Of a DNA stretch of 15,837 bases, positions 1 through 7,530 are shown piece after piece (within the stretch, counting starts at the first letter, position 1; the number at the start of each line of letters is the position of its first letter). Under the pieces are notes generated by a model. It was not told where the DNA came from. It saw only the letters and a program-made list of their open reading frames with translations, and did no database searches. The translations under genes and the position numbers were made by a program. Source of the stretch: an uncultured Lachnospiraceae bacterium (GTDB lineage Bacteria; Bacillota; Clostridia; Lachnospirales; Lachnospiraceae); contig CAJTQG010000024.1 of the NCBI GenBank assembly GCA_910578605.1, positions 3,558 to 19,394 of the forward strand, read 5' to 3'.

Positions 1-3000
1 GAATTAAACAACGCACAGGATTTGATAAATACTTATACATATTTTTTAGAAGAAAGCTTAACCGATTCTACGGTCACTGCCCAGAAGCTCAAGGAGATTG
101 AGAAAAATTCTCAGTTTGACGCAGTGATATTTACAGATATCAACGGCAAGGATTATACCTCTGATGGTAGAACATCGGATGTAACCCAAAGAGATTTTTA
201 TATCAATGGACTTAGGGGGGAGAGCGGCATTTCTCCTATATTTGATTCTTACTTTTTTGATGGAATTATGGTGAATTTTTATGCGCCTGTCCGCAGCAAA
301 GGTGAAATCATAGGTGTGCTTAGGGGTGCTTATTTGGCGGAGAAATATTTAAAGGACATGTTGATCACTACCTATTTTGGCGAGGAGGCTGATGTATATT
401 TATGTATGCCTGATGGAAGAGTAATTGCAAGTTCTGACGGAAATAAATACAATAATACCCTTCTTGACAATTTTTTACAAAACAATGTGATTGACAAAAA
501 CACAGCAGATGAAGCTCAAGGTATATTTCAGAATGGAGGTGCAGGCGCCTTTATATGTGATTCTGGCAGTGATATAGATAATATTTGTGTGATGTATCTT
601 CCCAATAATAAATATGTTCTTGTACAGACATTTCCGAAAAATATTACTCAGGGAATGATAAAAAATGCCAATTTTACAGGAATTTGCTTAGAAATTATTT
701 TAATTGGCTTGTTTGTGTGCTATATTGTTTCCTTGATTATCCGTGCAGATAGAGAAAAGAAGCTGTTGGAGACGGAAAACCGGGAGATGGGTTATATCAT
801 AAATGGTGTAAATATACTGTTCTCCCGCTTTACTATGGTGGATTTGCAGAAGGATACCTATCAATATTTATCAGGAACCAGACCAGAAAACAGTAATATG
901 GGTGTCAGCGGCAGATATGAGGTGTTTTTAGAATACTTAAGCTCAATGATGATAGAGGAGGAAGCCCGCCAGAAGCTTGCAGACCTTATGGAGAAGGACT
1001 CTCTCATGGAGGAGTTAGAAATACACAATGACTTGCGGTTTGAGTGTCATGTAATGCGCAGCGGGCATGCAGAGTGGGATCACTTGAATATTATTTGCTT
1101 GGAGAGAAATGAAGGCAGACCAAGCAAAGTCTTATTTATACGCCAAAATATTACTGAGTTAAAGGAAAAGGAGCTGCGGATTCAGGCGGAGATTGCCCTT
1201 GCAAGCCGCAAGGAGAGACAATATCAAATAGCCATCACCTCCAATGCTATCTGTACGTTTGAGTTTAATTTGTCAAAGGATTTGATAGAGCGGGATATTG
1301 TACGGGAACTGAACGACGAGGAAATCTCACTGCTGGAGAAAACAGGCTTAGAAGCACCATGTAAAGCTTCTCTTTGGTTTGAACATGGGAAGAAATTTGT
1401 TTTGGAGGAATCTATGGAGGACTATTGTTCTATCGTAAACATAGAAAATCTAAAGCAGCGATTTGAGCAGGGAGAGGCGGAGGTAGTTGCCGAATACTGG
1501 GCACAGGACCCCTTCGGGGAAAAAATGTGTGTTCGTCAGTCATTTTTGATGACAAAAGAGGAAGTTACAGATGACATTGTTGTGATGGTAGTGACGAAGG
1601 AAATTACTGAGAGTGTAAAAAAACAGAAGGAGCAGACCCAGGCGCTGCAGGATGCTTTGATGCAGGCCCAGCATGCCAATAAGGCAAAGACGACATTTCT
1701 CTCCAATATGTCTCATGATATCCGCACACCAATGAATGCTATTATAGGATTTGCAACGATTGCTGTCAGTCATATTGATAATCGGGACCAAGTGATGGAC
1801 TGCCTGCAGAAGGTGCTCTCCTCAAGCAATCACCTGCTCAGTTTGATTAATGATATTTTAGATATGAGCAGGATTGAGAGCGGCAAGGTGCAGATTAAGG
1901 AGCAGGATTGCAATATTTCAGAACTTATGCATAATCTGGTAAATATTATTCAGCCCCAGGTGAAGGCAAAGCAGCTTGAGTTGTTTATTGATACGTTTGA
2001 GATTGCCAATGAGGATGTGATAGCGGATGCCTTAAAGCTGAACCAAGTGTTTATCAACCTATTGAGCAATGCGGTGAAATATACCCCTGCAGGAGGAACT
2101 ATTACATTTCGTATTATGCAAAAGACAACCTTCCGTCATGGATATGGGGATTATATTTTTATTATTAAGGACAACGGTATTGGCATGACGAAGGAATTTG
2201 TGGAGCATATTTTTGAACCCTTTGAGAGGGAAGCCAGCACTACCATCAGCGGGATAGAGGGAACAGGACTTGGTATGGCAATTACCAAAAACATTGTGGA
2301 AATGATGAACGGCTCTATCACTGTAGACAGCGAGCTAGAAAAAGGAAGCACATTTACAGTCGAACTTACCTTAAAGCTGCAGGATGTGAAAAAGAATGAG
2401 GAACAGATTAAAGAGCTGCAAGGTTTGAGGGCATTGGTGGTGGATGATGACTTCCATGTCTGTGACAGTGTGAGTAAAATGCTGAAGCAGATTGGTCTTC
2501 GGGCAGAGTGGACAACCTCCGGCAGGGAGGCAGTATATAGAGCCCAGCTTGCTTATGAGGAGGGGGACGCCTACCACACATATATTATTGACTGGCAGAT
2601 GCCGGACACTAGCGGTGTGGAGACAACAAGGAAAATCCGCAGTGTGGCAGGGAACGATGCTCCTATTATTATTTTGACAGCTTATGATTGGACGGATATT
2701 GAGGAGGATGCAAAGGAAGCAGGAGTCACAGCCTTCTGTGCAAAACCGTTGTTTATGTCGGACTTAAAATCAGCATTGCTGGCGGCAAACAATCTGCTTG
2801 ATAAGGATGATGACGCCTCTTCCTGGGCTGCGGCTGACTTTGGAGGAAAACGTATTCTCCTTGTGGAGGACATTGAATTGAATCGTGAAATTGCAGAGGT
2901 GATATTGACAGAGACAGGTTTTCTTGTGGAATCAGCGCCGGATGGAACAGATGCAGTGGCTATGGTGAAAAAATCCCAGGAATACTATTATGATGCTGTA

Positions 3001-3222
3001 TTAATGGACGTGCAGATGCCGATTATGAACGGATATGAGGCAACCAGAACAATTCGAAATCTGCCAAGGGAGGATGTGAGAACACTTCCGATTATTGCCA
3101 TGACAGCAAATGCCTTAGAGGAGGACAAGGAGGCTGCCTTGAAGAATGGAATGAATGCTCATGTGGCAAAGCCTATTGATGTGGATATATTGATGGATGT
3201 ACTTCGCAAATATTTAAAGTAA
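1..3222 (+). CDS. Hybrid sensor histidine kinase with two receiver domains (5'-partial)
   Basis: The frame is open from base 1, so the N-terminus and probably a first membrane segment lie outside the window; the TTG at 22 is not a convincing start. Numbering visible residues from base 1: about 1-220 look like an extracytoplasmic Cache-type sensor, 228-247 is a membrane helix, 260-400 and 405-545 look like two PAS-like regions, and a coiled linker leads to the HisKA box SHDIRTPMNA with phospho-acceptor His572. The ATPase domain shows the N box (NQVFINLLSNA, about 681), DNGIGM (724) and GTGLGM (754). Receiver 1 has an acidic pocket near 815, Asp864 and Lys915; receiver 2 has acidic residues near 956, Asp1003 and Lys1057. 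Both receivers look intact. No HPt domain follows, so a relay would need a separate HPt protein. The ligand is unknown. The chemoreceptor downstream has its own ribosome binding site. Confidence 0.93.
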   Translation, partial: ELNNAQDLINTYTYFLEESLTDSTVTAQKLKEIEKNSQFDAVIFTDINGKDYTSDGRTSDVTQRDFYINGLRGESGISPIFDSYFFDGIMVNFYAPVRSKGEIIGVLRGAYLAEKYLKDMLITTYFGEEADVYLCMPDGRVIASSDGNKYNNTLLDNFLQNNVIDKNTADEAQGIFQNGGAGAFICDSGSDIDNICVMYLPNNKYVLVQTFPKNITQGMIKNANFTGICLEIILIGLFVCYIVSLIIRADREKKLLETENREMGYIINGVNILFSRFTMVDLQKDTYQYLSGTRPENSNMGVSGRYEVFLEYLSSMMIEEEARQKLADLMEKDSLMEELEIHNDLRFECHVMRSGHAEWDHLNIICLERNEGRPSKVLFIRQNITELKEKELRIQAEIALASRKERQYQIAITSNAICTFEFNLSKDLIERDIVRELNDEEISLLEKTGLEAPCKASLWFEHGKKFVLEESMEDYCSIVNIENLKQRFEQGEAEVVAEYWAQDPFGEKMCVRQSFLMTKEEVTDDIVVMVVTKEITESVKKQKEQTQALQDALMQAQHANKAKTTFLSNMSHDIRTPMNAIIGFATIAVSHIDNRDQVMDCLQKVLSSSNHLLSLINDILDMSRIESGKVQIKEQDCNISELMHNLVNIIQPQVKAKQLELFIDTFEIANEDVIADALKLNQVFINLLSNAVKYTPAGGTITFRIMQKTTFRHGYGDYIFIIKDNGIGMTKEFVEHIFEPFEREASTTISGIEGTGLGMAITKNIVEMMNGSITVDSELEKGSTFTVELTLKLQDVKKNEEQIKELQGLRALVVDDDFHVCDSVSKMLKQIGLRAEWTTSGREAVYRAQLAYEEGDAYHTYIIDWQMPDTSGVETTRKIRSVAGNDAPIIILTAYDWTDIEEDAKEAGVTAFCAKPLFMSDLKSALLAANNLLDKDDDASSWAAADFGGKRILLVEDIELNREIAEVILTETGFLVESAPDGTDAVAMVKKSQEYYYDAVLMDVQMPIMNGYEATRTIRNLPREDVRTLPIIAMTANALEEDKEAALKNGMNAHVAKPIDVDILMDVLRKYLK

Positions 3223-3244
3223 CCGATAAATACCTAGGAATTAT

Positions 3245-3273
3245 TTTAGATTTTTATTGTGTTTTCCTATATT
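3245..3273 (+). promoter_or_regulatory. Possible sigma-A promoter for the chemoreceptor gene
   Basis: TTTAGA (3245-3250), 17 bases, then TATATT (3268-3273). The -10 matches the consensus at 5 of 6 positions and the -35 at 4 of 6. It would give a leader of about 110 bases before the ATG at 3393. The spacer 3223-3392 otherwise holds only the dyad at 3324-3346 and the ribosome binding site. Confidence 0.3.
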
Positions 3274-3323
3274 TTTTTGTAAACTAGATGTATTGAACTT
3301 GGAGAAATCTTATCACTGATATG

Positions 3324-3346
3324 AAAATGAACAATTTGATCATTTT
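3324..3346. repeat. 23-bp imperfect dyad upstream of the chemoreceptor gene
   Basis: AAAATGAACAA, a central T, then TTGATCATTTT: ten of eleven positions pair about the centre at 3335. A run of T follows on the right (3343-3349). It could be an operator or, as RNA, a weak AT-rich hairpin with a U tract in the leader of the downstream gene. Confidence 0.4.
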
Positions 3347-3392
3347 TTTCGGGTGAGAGACTGTTCGAGGCATATCGAAAGGAGTGGTCAAA

Positions 3393-5075
3393 ATGAAAAA
3401 AGCAATGAATCAGTCTTTGCTGACCTTAATTTTTAATGGAATATCCATTCTGGCACTGGTGTTTATGGTATATTCCTTGATTTCCTACAGTAAGGTGAGC
3501 AGACAATTACATGAATCCAATGAGGAGCGTTTTGATTTGACATACAATGCAAATCGTTTTATGAATGGCTCAGCATATTTAACAGATGAGGTGCGTGCCT
3601 TCTGTGCCACAGGAAATCAAGAACATTACGATAATTATTGGAATGAGATTAATAATTTGAAAAATCGTGACAAAGGTGTTGCCGCTATGCAGGAAATTGG
3701 CATTACAGAGGAGGAGCAAGGTATGATTGATGATATGTCTGCCTTGTCTAATGAATTGGTTCCCCTGGAGGAAGAGGCAATGAAGGAGGTTACAGGGGGA
3801 AATTTACAGGAAGCTTTGGACTATGTATACGGCAGGGAATACAGTACATCTATCGGTGAGATTCGTTCTCTGAAGGAAAAGTTTTTAGATACATTGGATA
3901 AGAGGACGGCACAGCAGGTAGATGCAATGATGCACAAATCAGATACAATCAAGTTGACAATCTTTCTTGTACTTGCACTTGTGGGAATCATACAGCTTTG
4001 CAATATGTGTGTAGTAAGATTTCAGGTACTGCGTCCGGTAATTGCCGTGCGGGATCAGATGACGGAGATATCACAGGGTAATTTATCAGCACAGTTTAAC
4101 TTACAGTCTAACACTTCCGAAATTGGAATGTTGGTAGAATCCATTCATGAGACGAAAAGAGAACTGAAAAAATATATTAGTGATATTGACTCTAAGTTGG
4201 CGCAGATGGCTAAGGGCAATATGGACTTGGTAATAGGAAGCGAATACAGAGGAGAGTTTATGCCAATTCAAGGTGCTATGAGTCAGATTCTTGACGCCCT
4301 TAACAGTGCACTCTCCCAAATTAATTTGGCAGCAGAGAGGGTTGCGGAGGAGTCCGATCAAATGTCAAACGGAGCCCAGATTTTATCTAGTGGTGCTGTG
4401 GAGCAGGCTTCTGCTGTTCAGCAGCTAACGGCAAGCATACATGATATCTCTCAGCAGGTTACTTACACCTCAAGCGATGCGGACAATGCCAAACAATTTT
4501 CCTCAGAGGCCGCAGAACAGCTGCAGGTTTGTGATAAAAAAATGGATGCTCTTACAGAGGCAATGGAAAATATTTCAAAATCCTCCCATGAAATTGGTGG
4601 TATTATTAAAACAATACAGGATATTTCTTCACAGACAAATATTTTGGCATTGAATGCTTCGGTGGAAGCAGCAAGAGCTGGTGAGGCAGGAAAAGGATTT
4701 GCAGTTGTGGCGGATGAGGTTCAGAGCCTAGCAAACAAAAGTGCTGCATCAGCACAGAATATTACTGAGTTAATTGAAAGCTCTATGAAGCTAGTGGAGT
4801 ACGGAACAACTTTGTCTTCAGATACAACACAGGCGCTCTCTAAGGTGGTAGTCAGCGCCCAGAAATCTATAGAGATGGTAGAGCGGATAGCAGAGTCTGC
4901 AAAGCAGCAGGTACAGTCTCTTGGACAAATTACCCAGGGAATGGAGCAAATTTCAGAGGTAGTGCAGACCAATGCTGCAACAGCAGAGCAGACGGCAGCA
5001 TCTGCGATAGAGCTTCAAAACCAGGCGGAGGAGTTGAAGGTGTCTGTGCACAGATTTCATCTTCGGAGAAGCTAA
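3393..5075 (+). CDS. Methyl-accepting chemotaxis protein
   Basis: A transmembrane chemoreceptor of about 560 residues that would signal to CheA/CheW. Start chosen at ATG 3393 because AAGGAG sits about 8 bases upstream; a GTG at 3384 in the same frame overlaps that site. A first membrane helix is at about 8-30, an extracytoplasmic helical-bundle-like sensor at about 31-185, and a second membrane helix at about 187-208. A HAMP domain follows (about 209-260), then a second HAMP-like segment (about 262-310, with MAKGNMDLVIG and YRGEFMPI). The signalling hairpin tip is well conserved around residue 414 (SQTNILALNASVEAARAGE, then GKGFAVVADEV). No C-terminal NWETF-like CheR-binding pentapeptide is present. 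No che or flagellar genes are visible, so it is an isolated receptor gene. It ends just before a terminator. Confidence 0.95.
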   Translation: MKKAMNQSLLTLIFNGISILALVFMVYSLISYSKVSRQLHESNEERFDLTYNANRFMNGSAYLTDEVRAFCATGNQEHYDNYWNEINNLKNRDKGVAAMQEIGITEEEQGMIDDMSALSNELVPLEEEAMKEVTGGNLQEALDYVYGREYSTSIGEIRSLKEKFLDTLDKRTAQQVDAMMHKSDTIKLTIFLVLALVGIIQLCNMCVVRFQVLRPVIAVRDQMTEISQGNLSAQFNLQSNTSEIGMLVESIHETKRELKKYISDIDSKLAQMAKGNMDLVIGSEYRGEFMPIQGAMSQILDALNSALSQINLAAERVAEESDQMSNGAQILSSGAVEQASAVQQLTASIHDISQQVTYTSSDADNAKQFSSEAAEQLQVCDKKMDALTEAMENISKSSHEIGGIIKTIQDISSQTNILALNASVEAARAGEAGKGFAVVADEVQSLANKSAASAQNITELIESSMKLVEYGTTLSSDTTQALSKVVVSAQKSIEMVERIAESAKQQVQSLGQITQGMEQISEVVQTNAATAEQTAASAIELQNQAEELKVSVHRFHLRRS

Positions 5076-5106
5076 AGATAAAAAAAGATAATGGAAGTAC
5101 AATAAT

Positions 5107-5159
5107 GCAAAAAATCAAAAACTTTATGCAAGGGAGCTGACGGTTTTTGATTTTTTTGC
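5107..5159 (+). terminator. Intrinsic terminator after the chemoreceptor gene (could act on both strands)
   Basis: Left arm GCAAAAAATCAAAAAC (5107-5122) pairs with right arm 5143-5159 (GTTTTTGA, seven T, GC) with one bulged T; the loop is 20 bases. The long A tract and T tract make it look like a terminator on either strand. The right arm also supplies the candidate -35 of the next promoter. Confidence 0.55.
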
Positions 5160-5176
5160 TGTTTTTCAGTTATAAT
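5147..5176 (+). promoter_or_regulatory. Candidate trxB promoter
   Basis: TTGATT (5147-5152), 18 bases, then a perfect TATAAT (5171-5176). The -35 lies inside the terminator's right arm. The predicted start of transcription, near 5183, falls inside the palindrome at 5177-5192, leaving a leader of about 140 bases before trxB. Confidence 0.5.
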
Positions 5177-5192
5177 AAGTAATATATTACTT
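5177..5192. promoter_or_regulatory. 16-bp perfect palindrome abutting the trxB -10 box, operator-like
   Basis: AAGTAATATATTACTT is its own reverse complement over all 16 bases. It begins at the base after TATAAT and covers the predicted transcription start, which is where a dimeric repressor would be expected to bind. No matching regulator can be named from the window. Confidence 0.45.
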
Positions 5193-5270
5193 CAGTGATT
5201 CAATAGTTTAATTAAGATTTATCCATACAAATATGTCTTTGTAAGTTTCTTCATAAAATAAAGAGGATTT

Positions 5271-5333
5271 ATGCAAAAGGATAGCAAGAATATGTTGGAT
5301 AGATACCAGAAAGGAGAGTTATGTTTGATATAA
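5271..5333 (+). CDS. Possible 20-aa leader ORF overlapping the trxB start
   Basis: An ATG at 5271 opens 20 codons (MQKDSKNMLDRY and on) ending at TAA 5331-5333, 13 bases inside trxB in another frame. A short purine run AGAGGA (5262-5267) lies only 3 bases upstream of the ATG, closer than usual. It could couple translation or be chance. Confidence 0.15.
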   Translation: MQKDSKNMLDRYQKGELCLI

Positions 5334-6223
5334 TAGTGGTAGGCGCAGGAACAGCAGGATTGTCTGCGGCAATTTATGCTGTGCGTGCAGGAAAATCGGT
5401 GCTTCTGTTGGAACAAAAAAATTATGGAGGGCAGATTATTAATACACCTCAGGTAGAGAATTATCCTGGTATTAAGCAAATATCAGGTTATGATTTTGCC
5501 ACAAATCTTTATGAACAGGCCATTGCACTGGGTGCTGAAATAGAGTATGAGAAGGTCATAAAAATAGAGCAAAAGCAAGGGGAAAAGCAAGTGGTGACTA
5601 AGGACAAGAGTTACACATGTAAGAGTGTTATATTAGCTACCGGCTCTAAAAACAGACAGTTAGGCCTGGAAAGGGAAGAACAGCTTACTGGTGCGGGGAT
5701 TTCTTACTGTGCTACTTGTGATGGTATTTTTTTTAGAGGAAGAGAGGTAGCGGTAGTGGGGGGAGGAAACACAGCAGTGGAGGATGCTATGTTTCTGTCA
5801 AATTATTGCAGCAAGGTGTATGTGATTCATCGGCGGGAGGGCTTTCGGGGAGAAGAAAAGCAGCTTGAGGCACTGCGGGAAAAGGAAAATGTTGAATTTG
5901 TACTTAACGCAGTGGTGACTGACATAACAGGAGAAGAAGTGCTGGAGAGGATATGTGTGGAGGATAAGAAAACAGGGGAAAAAAGGGAACTGGAGGTTTC
6001 CGGTTTGTTTGTAGCTATCGGACAGGAACCGGAAAACAGTTATTTTGCCGATATCATTCAGTTGGATCAGCAAGGCTATATAGTGGCGGATGAGAGCTGT
6101 CAAACTAATAGAGAGGGTATATTTACTGCCGGTGACTGCAGGACAAAGAAGGTGAGACAATTGGCTACAGCAGCCTCAGATGGAGCTGTGGCGGCTTTGG
6201 CAGCATGTGAATATATTGGATAA
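5321..6223 (+). CDS. trxB: Thioredoxin reductase (NADPH, FAD)
   Basis: Cytoplasmic flavoenzyme of 300 residues that passes electrons from NADPH through FAD and a redox disulfide to thioredoxin. The FAD-binding GAGTAG is at 8-13, the redox-active CATC at 130-133, the NADPH-binding VVGGGNTA at about 145-152, the HRREGFR phosphate-binding motif at 170-176, and the second FAD motif TAGD at about 269-272. The order and length fit the low-molecular-weight bacterial TrxB family (usually about 305-320). AAGGAG at 5311-5316 sets the ATG at 5321. No thioredoxin gene adjoins it. It probably has its own promoter (5147-5176), and ddh follows 69 bases later without an obvious terminator, so the two may be co-transcribed. 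A ferredoxin-dependent variant is less likely because the NADPH motif is intact. Confidence 0.95.
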   Translation: MFDIIVVGAGTAGLSAAIYAVRAGKSVLLLEQKNYGGQIINTPQVENYPGIKQISGYDFATNLYEQAIALGAEIEYEKVIKIEQKQGEKQVVTKDKSYTCKSVILATGSKNRQLGLEREEQLTGAGISYCATCDGIFFRGREVAVVGGGNTAVEDAMFLSNYCSKVYVIHRREGFRGEEKQLEALREKENVEFVLNAVVTDITGEEVLERICVEDKKTGEKRELEVSGLFVAIGQEPENSYFADIIQLDQQGYIVADESCQTNREGIFTAGDCRTKKVRQLATAASDGAVAALAACEYIG

Positions 6224-6292
6224 GGTATAAATATTTAATTATATAAATAAAGAGAGAATAAAAATAAAGAAAAAGCAAAGGAGAAAAAAAGA

Positions 6293-7279
6293 ATGAGTAT
6301 TAGAATAGGAATTTTAGGTTATGGAAATTTGGGAAGAGGTGTAGAATGTGCTGTGAAGCAGAATGCAGACATGGAGCTTGCGGCAGTATTTACCAGAAGG
6401 TCGCCTCAGGAGCTTTCTATCCTAACAAAGACAGCAGCGGTCTGTTCTGTGAATGAGATAATGGAGTGGAAGGATAAAATTGATGTATTGATTTTATGTG
6501 GGGGAAGTGCTACTGATTTACCTGAGCAGTCTCCGAAAATGGCGTCTGCGTTTCATATTGTGGACAGCTTTGATACTCATGCAAAAATACCAGAGCATTT
6601 TGCCAATGTAGATGCAGCGGCTAAGGAAGGGGGAAAAACGGCAATTATATCTATTGGCTGGGACCCTGGAATGTTTTCTTTGAGTCGTATGTATGCCAAT
6701 GCAATATTGCCGGATGGAAAAGATTACACTTTTTGGGGCAAGGGCGTCAGTCAGGGACACTCTGATGCGATTAGGAGAATCAAGGGAGTGAAGAATGCAA
6801 AGCAATATACTATCCCTGTGGAGGAAGCGCTGGAGGCGGTGAGAAATGGAGAAAATCCTGAACTGACTGTTCGGCAAAAACATATTCGTGAATGCTTTGT
6901 TGTGCTGGAGGATGAGGAGGACGCTGCAAGAGTTGAGGAGGAAATTAAAACCATGCCCAATTATTTTGCAGATTATGATACGATTGTTCATTTTATCAGT
7001 GAGGAGGAGTTGTTAAGAGAACATAGTGGTATTCCTCATGGAGGTTTTGTTCTTCGAAGCGGTAAAACCGGCTGGGATAACGAGAACAACCATTTAATTG
7101 AATATAGCTTAAAATTAGATTCTAATCCAGAGTTTACATCCAATGTGATTGTTGCTTATGCAAGAGCCGCATATCGCTTAGCAGCCCAGGGAGCAACAGG
7201 ATGTAAGACGGCTTTTGATATTCCGCCTGCTTACTTAAGTGCAAAGAGTGGTGAAGAGCTGCGGGCAGAATTGTTGTAA
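6293..7279 (+). CDS. ddh: meso-Diaminopimelate D-dehydrogenase
   Basis: This 328-residue enzyme reversibly and reductively aminates L-tetrahydrodipicolinate with ammonia and NADPH to meso-diaminopimelate. That is the one-step branch of the lysine and peptidoglycan precursor pathway. The N-terminal dinucleotide-binding motif is GYGNLG (9-14). Stretches I associate with this family include VDSFDTHAKIPEH, SIGWDPGMFSL and WGKGVSQGHSDAIRRIKGV, with a C-terminal DIPPAYLS. The length is close to the Corynebacterium enzyme (about 320). The ATG at 6293 is preceded by AAGGAG at 6278-6283 with a 9-base gap. The upstream spacer is very AT-rich and shows no clear promoter, consistent with read-through from trxB. 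A small GTAATT/AATTAC inverted repeat overlaps the stop codon. Confidence 0.94.
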   Translation: MSIRIGILGYGNLGRGVECAVKQNADMELAAVFTRRSPQELSILTKTAAVCSVNEIMEWKDKIDVLILCGGSATDLPEQSPKMASAFHIVDSFDTHAKIPEHFANVDAAAKEGGKTAIISIGWDPGMFSLSRMYANAILPDGKDYTFWGKGVSQGHSDAIRRIKGVKNAKQYTIPVEEALEAVRNGENPELTVRQKHIRECFVVLEDEEDAARVEEEIKTMPNYFADYDTIVHFISEEELLREHSGIPHGGFVLRSGKTGWDNENNHLIEYSLKLDSNPEFTSNVIVAYARAAYRLAAQGATGCKTAFDIPPAYLSAKSGEELRAELL

Positions 7280-7306
7280 TTTGTGAATTACCTTTTGAAA
7301 TTCTAT

Positions 7307-7335
7307 TTGAAATATGTTAGTATAGTAGATATACG
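7307..7335 (+). promoter_or_regulatory. Candidate promoter for the CarD-gene leader
   Basis: TTGAAA (7307-7312), 17 bases, then TATACG (7330-7335). A better -10, TATAGT (7321-7326), lies inside this spacer, but its nearest TTGAAA (7295-7300) is 20 bases away. Either would start transcription just upstream of the leader ORF and terminator. Confidence 0.35.
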
Positions 7336-7352
7336 GATACAGCAATCGGTGT

Positions 7353-7400
7353 ATGAATGGAACTCAAAGGGTCAATGTTATTGGCTATCGTGTAGCATAG
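7353..7400 (+). CDS. Possible 15-aa leader peptide ahead of an attenuator
   Basis: ATG at 7353 opens 15 codons (MNGTQRVNVIGYRVA) ending at TAG 7398-7400, which overlaps the first bases of the terminator stem. The position resembles an attenuation leader peptide. There is no good ribosome binding site (only a GGTG close to the ATG) and no run of one amino acid, so translation is unproven. Confidence 0.25.
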   Translation: MNGTQRVNVIGYRVA

Positions 7401-7432
7401 GCGTAAATCCAGATAGGGTTTCGCCTTTTTTT
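7399..7432 (+). terminator. Intrinsic terminator or attenuator upstream of the CarD-family gene
   Basis: AGGCG (7399-7403) pairs with CGCCT (7422-7426), and AAATCC (7405-7410) with GGGTTT (7416-7421). One base is bulged and the loop is AGATA. A seven-T run (7426-7432) follows directly. It lies about 100 bases before the gene and over 100 bases after ddh. It therefore either ends a short leader RNA or attenuates the CarD-family gene. Confidence 0.75.
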
Positions 7433-7433
7433 C

Positions 7434-7465
7434 TTATTGTATAAAAAGTTTGTTTCATACAATAA
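7434..7465. repeat. 9-bp perfect inverted repeat after the attenuator
   Basis: TTATTGTAT (7434-7442) and ATACAATAA (7457-7465) are perfect reverse complements separated by 14 bases. The right arm contains TACAAT (7458-7463), a possible -10 for a promoter that would bypass the terminator, although no well-spaced -35 is visible. Confidence 0.45.
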
Positions 7466-7530
7466 AATGCTTGGCAGGATGCACAATCAAAGGCAGCTTT
7501 AGTATGCTGCTGGCAGGAGGAGGTTGAAGG

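Noticed and set aside
3221..3229. ACCGATAA, resembling a sigma-D/FliA -10 box before a chemotaxis gene
   Set aside because: No TAAA-type -35 lies 14-16 bases upstream (the TAAA at 3215-3218 is only a few bases away), and the site is about 165 bases from the start codon.
6518..6991. Long antisense frame (157 codons) opposite ddh
   Set aside because: It is the complement of a well-conserved gene, has no ribosome binding site, and its translation resembles no family.
7276..7291. GTAATT/AATTAC hairpin over the ddh stop codon as a terminator
   Set aside because: The stem is 6 bp with only one G-C pair and only four T follow; too weak to call.
7336..7432. Known riboswitch or T-box in the CarD leader
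   Set aside because: No consensus of T-box, SAM, purine, fluoride, ZTP, guanidine or c-di-GMP classes was recognised by eye. A covariance-model search is needed to settle it.
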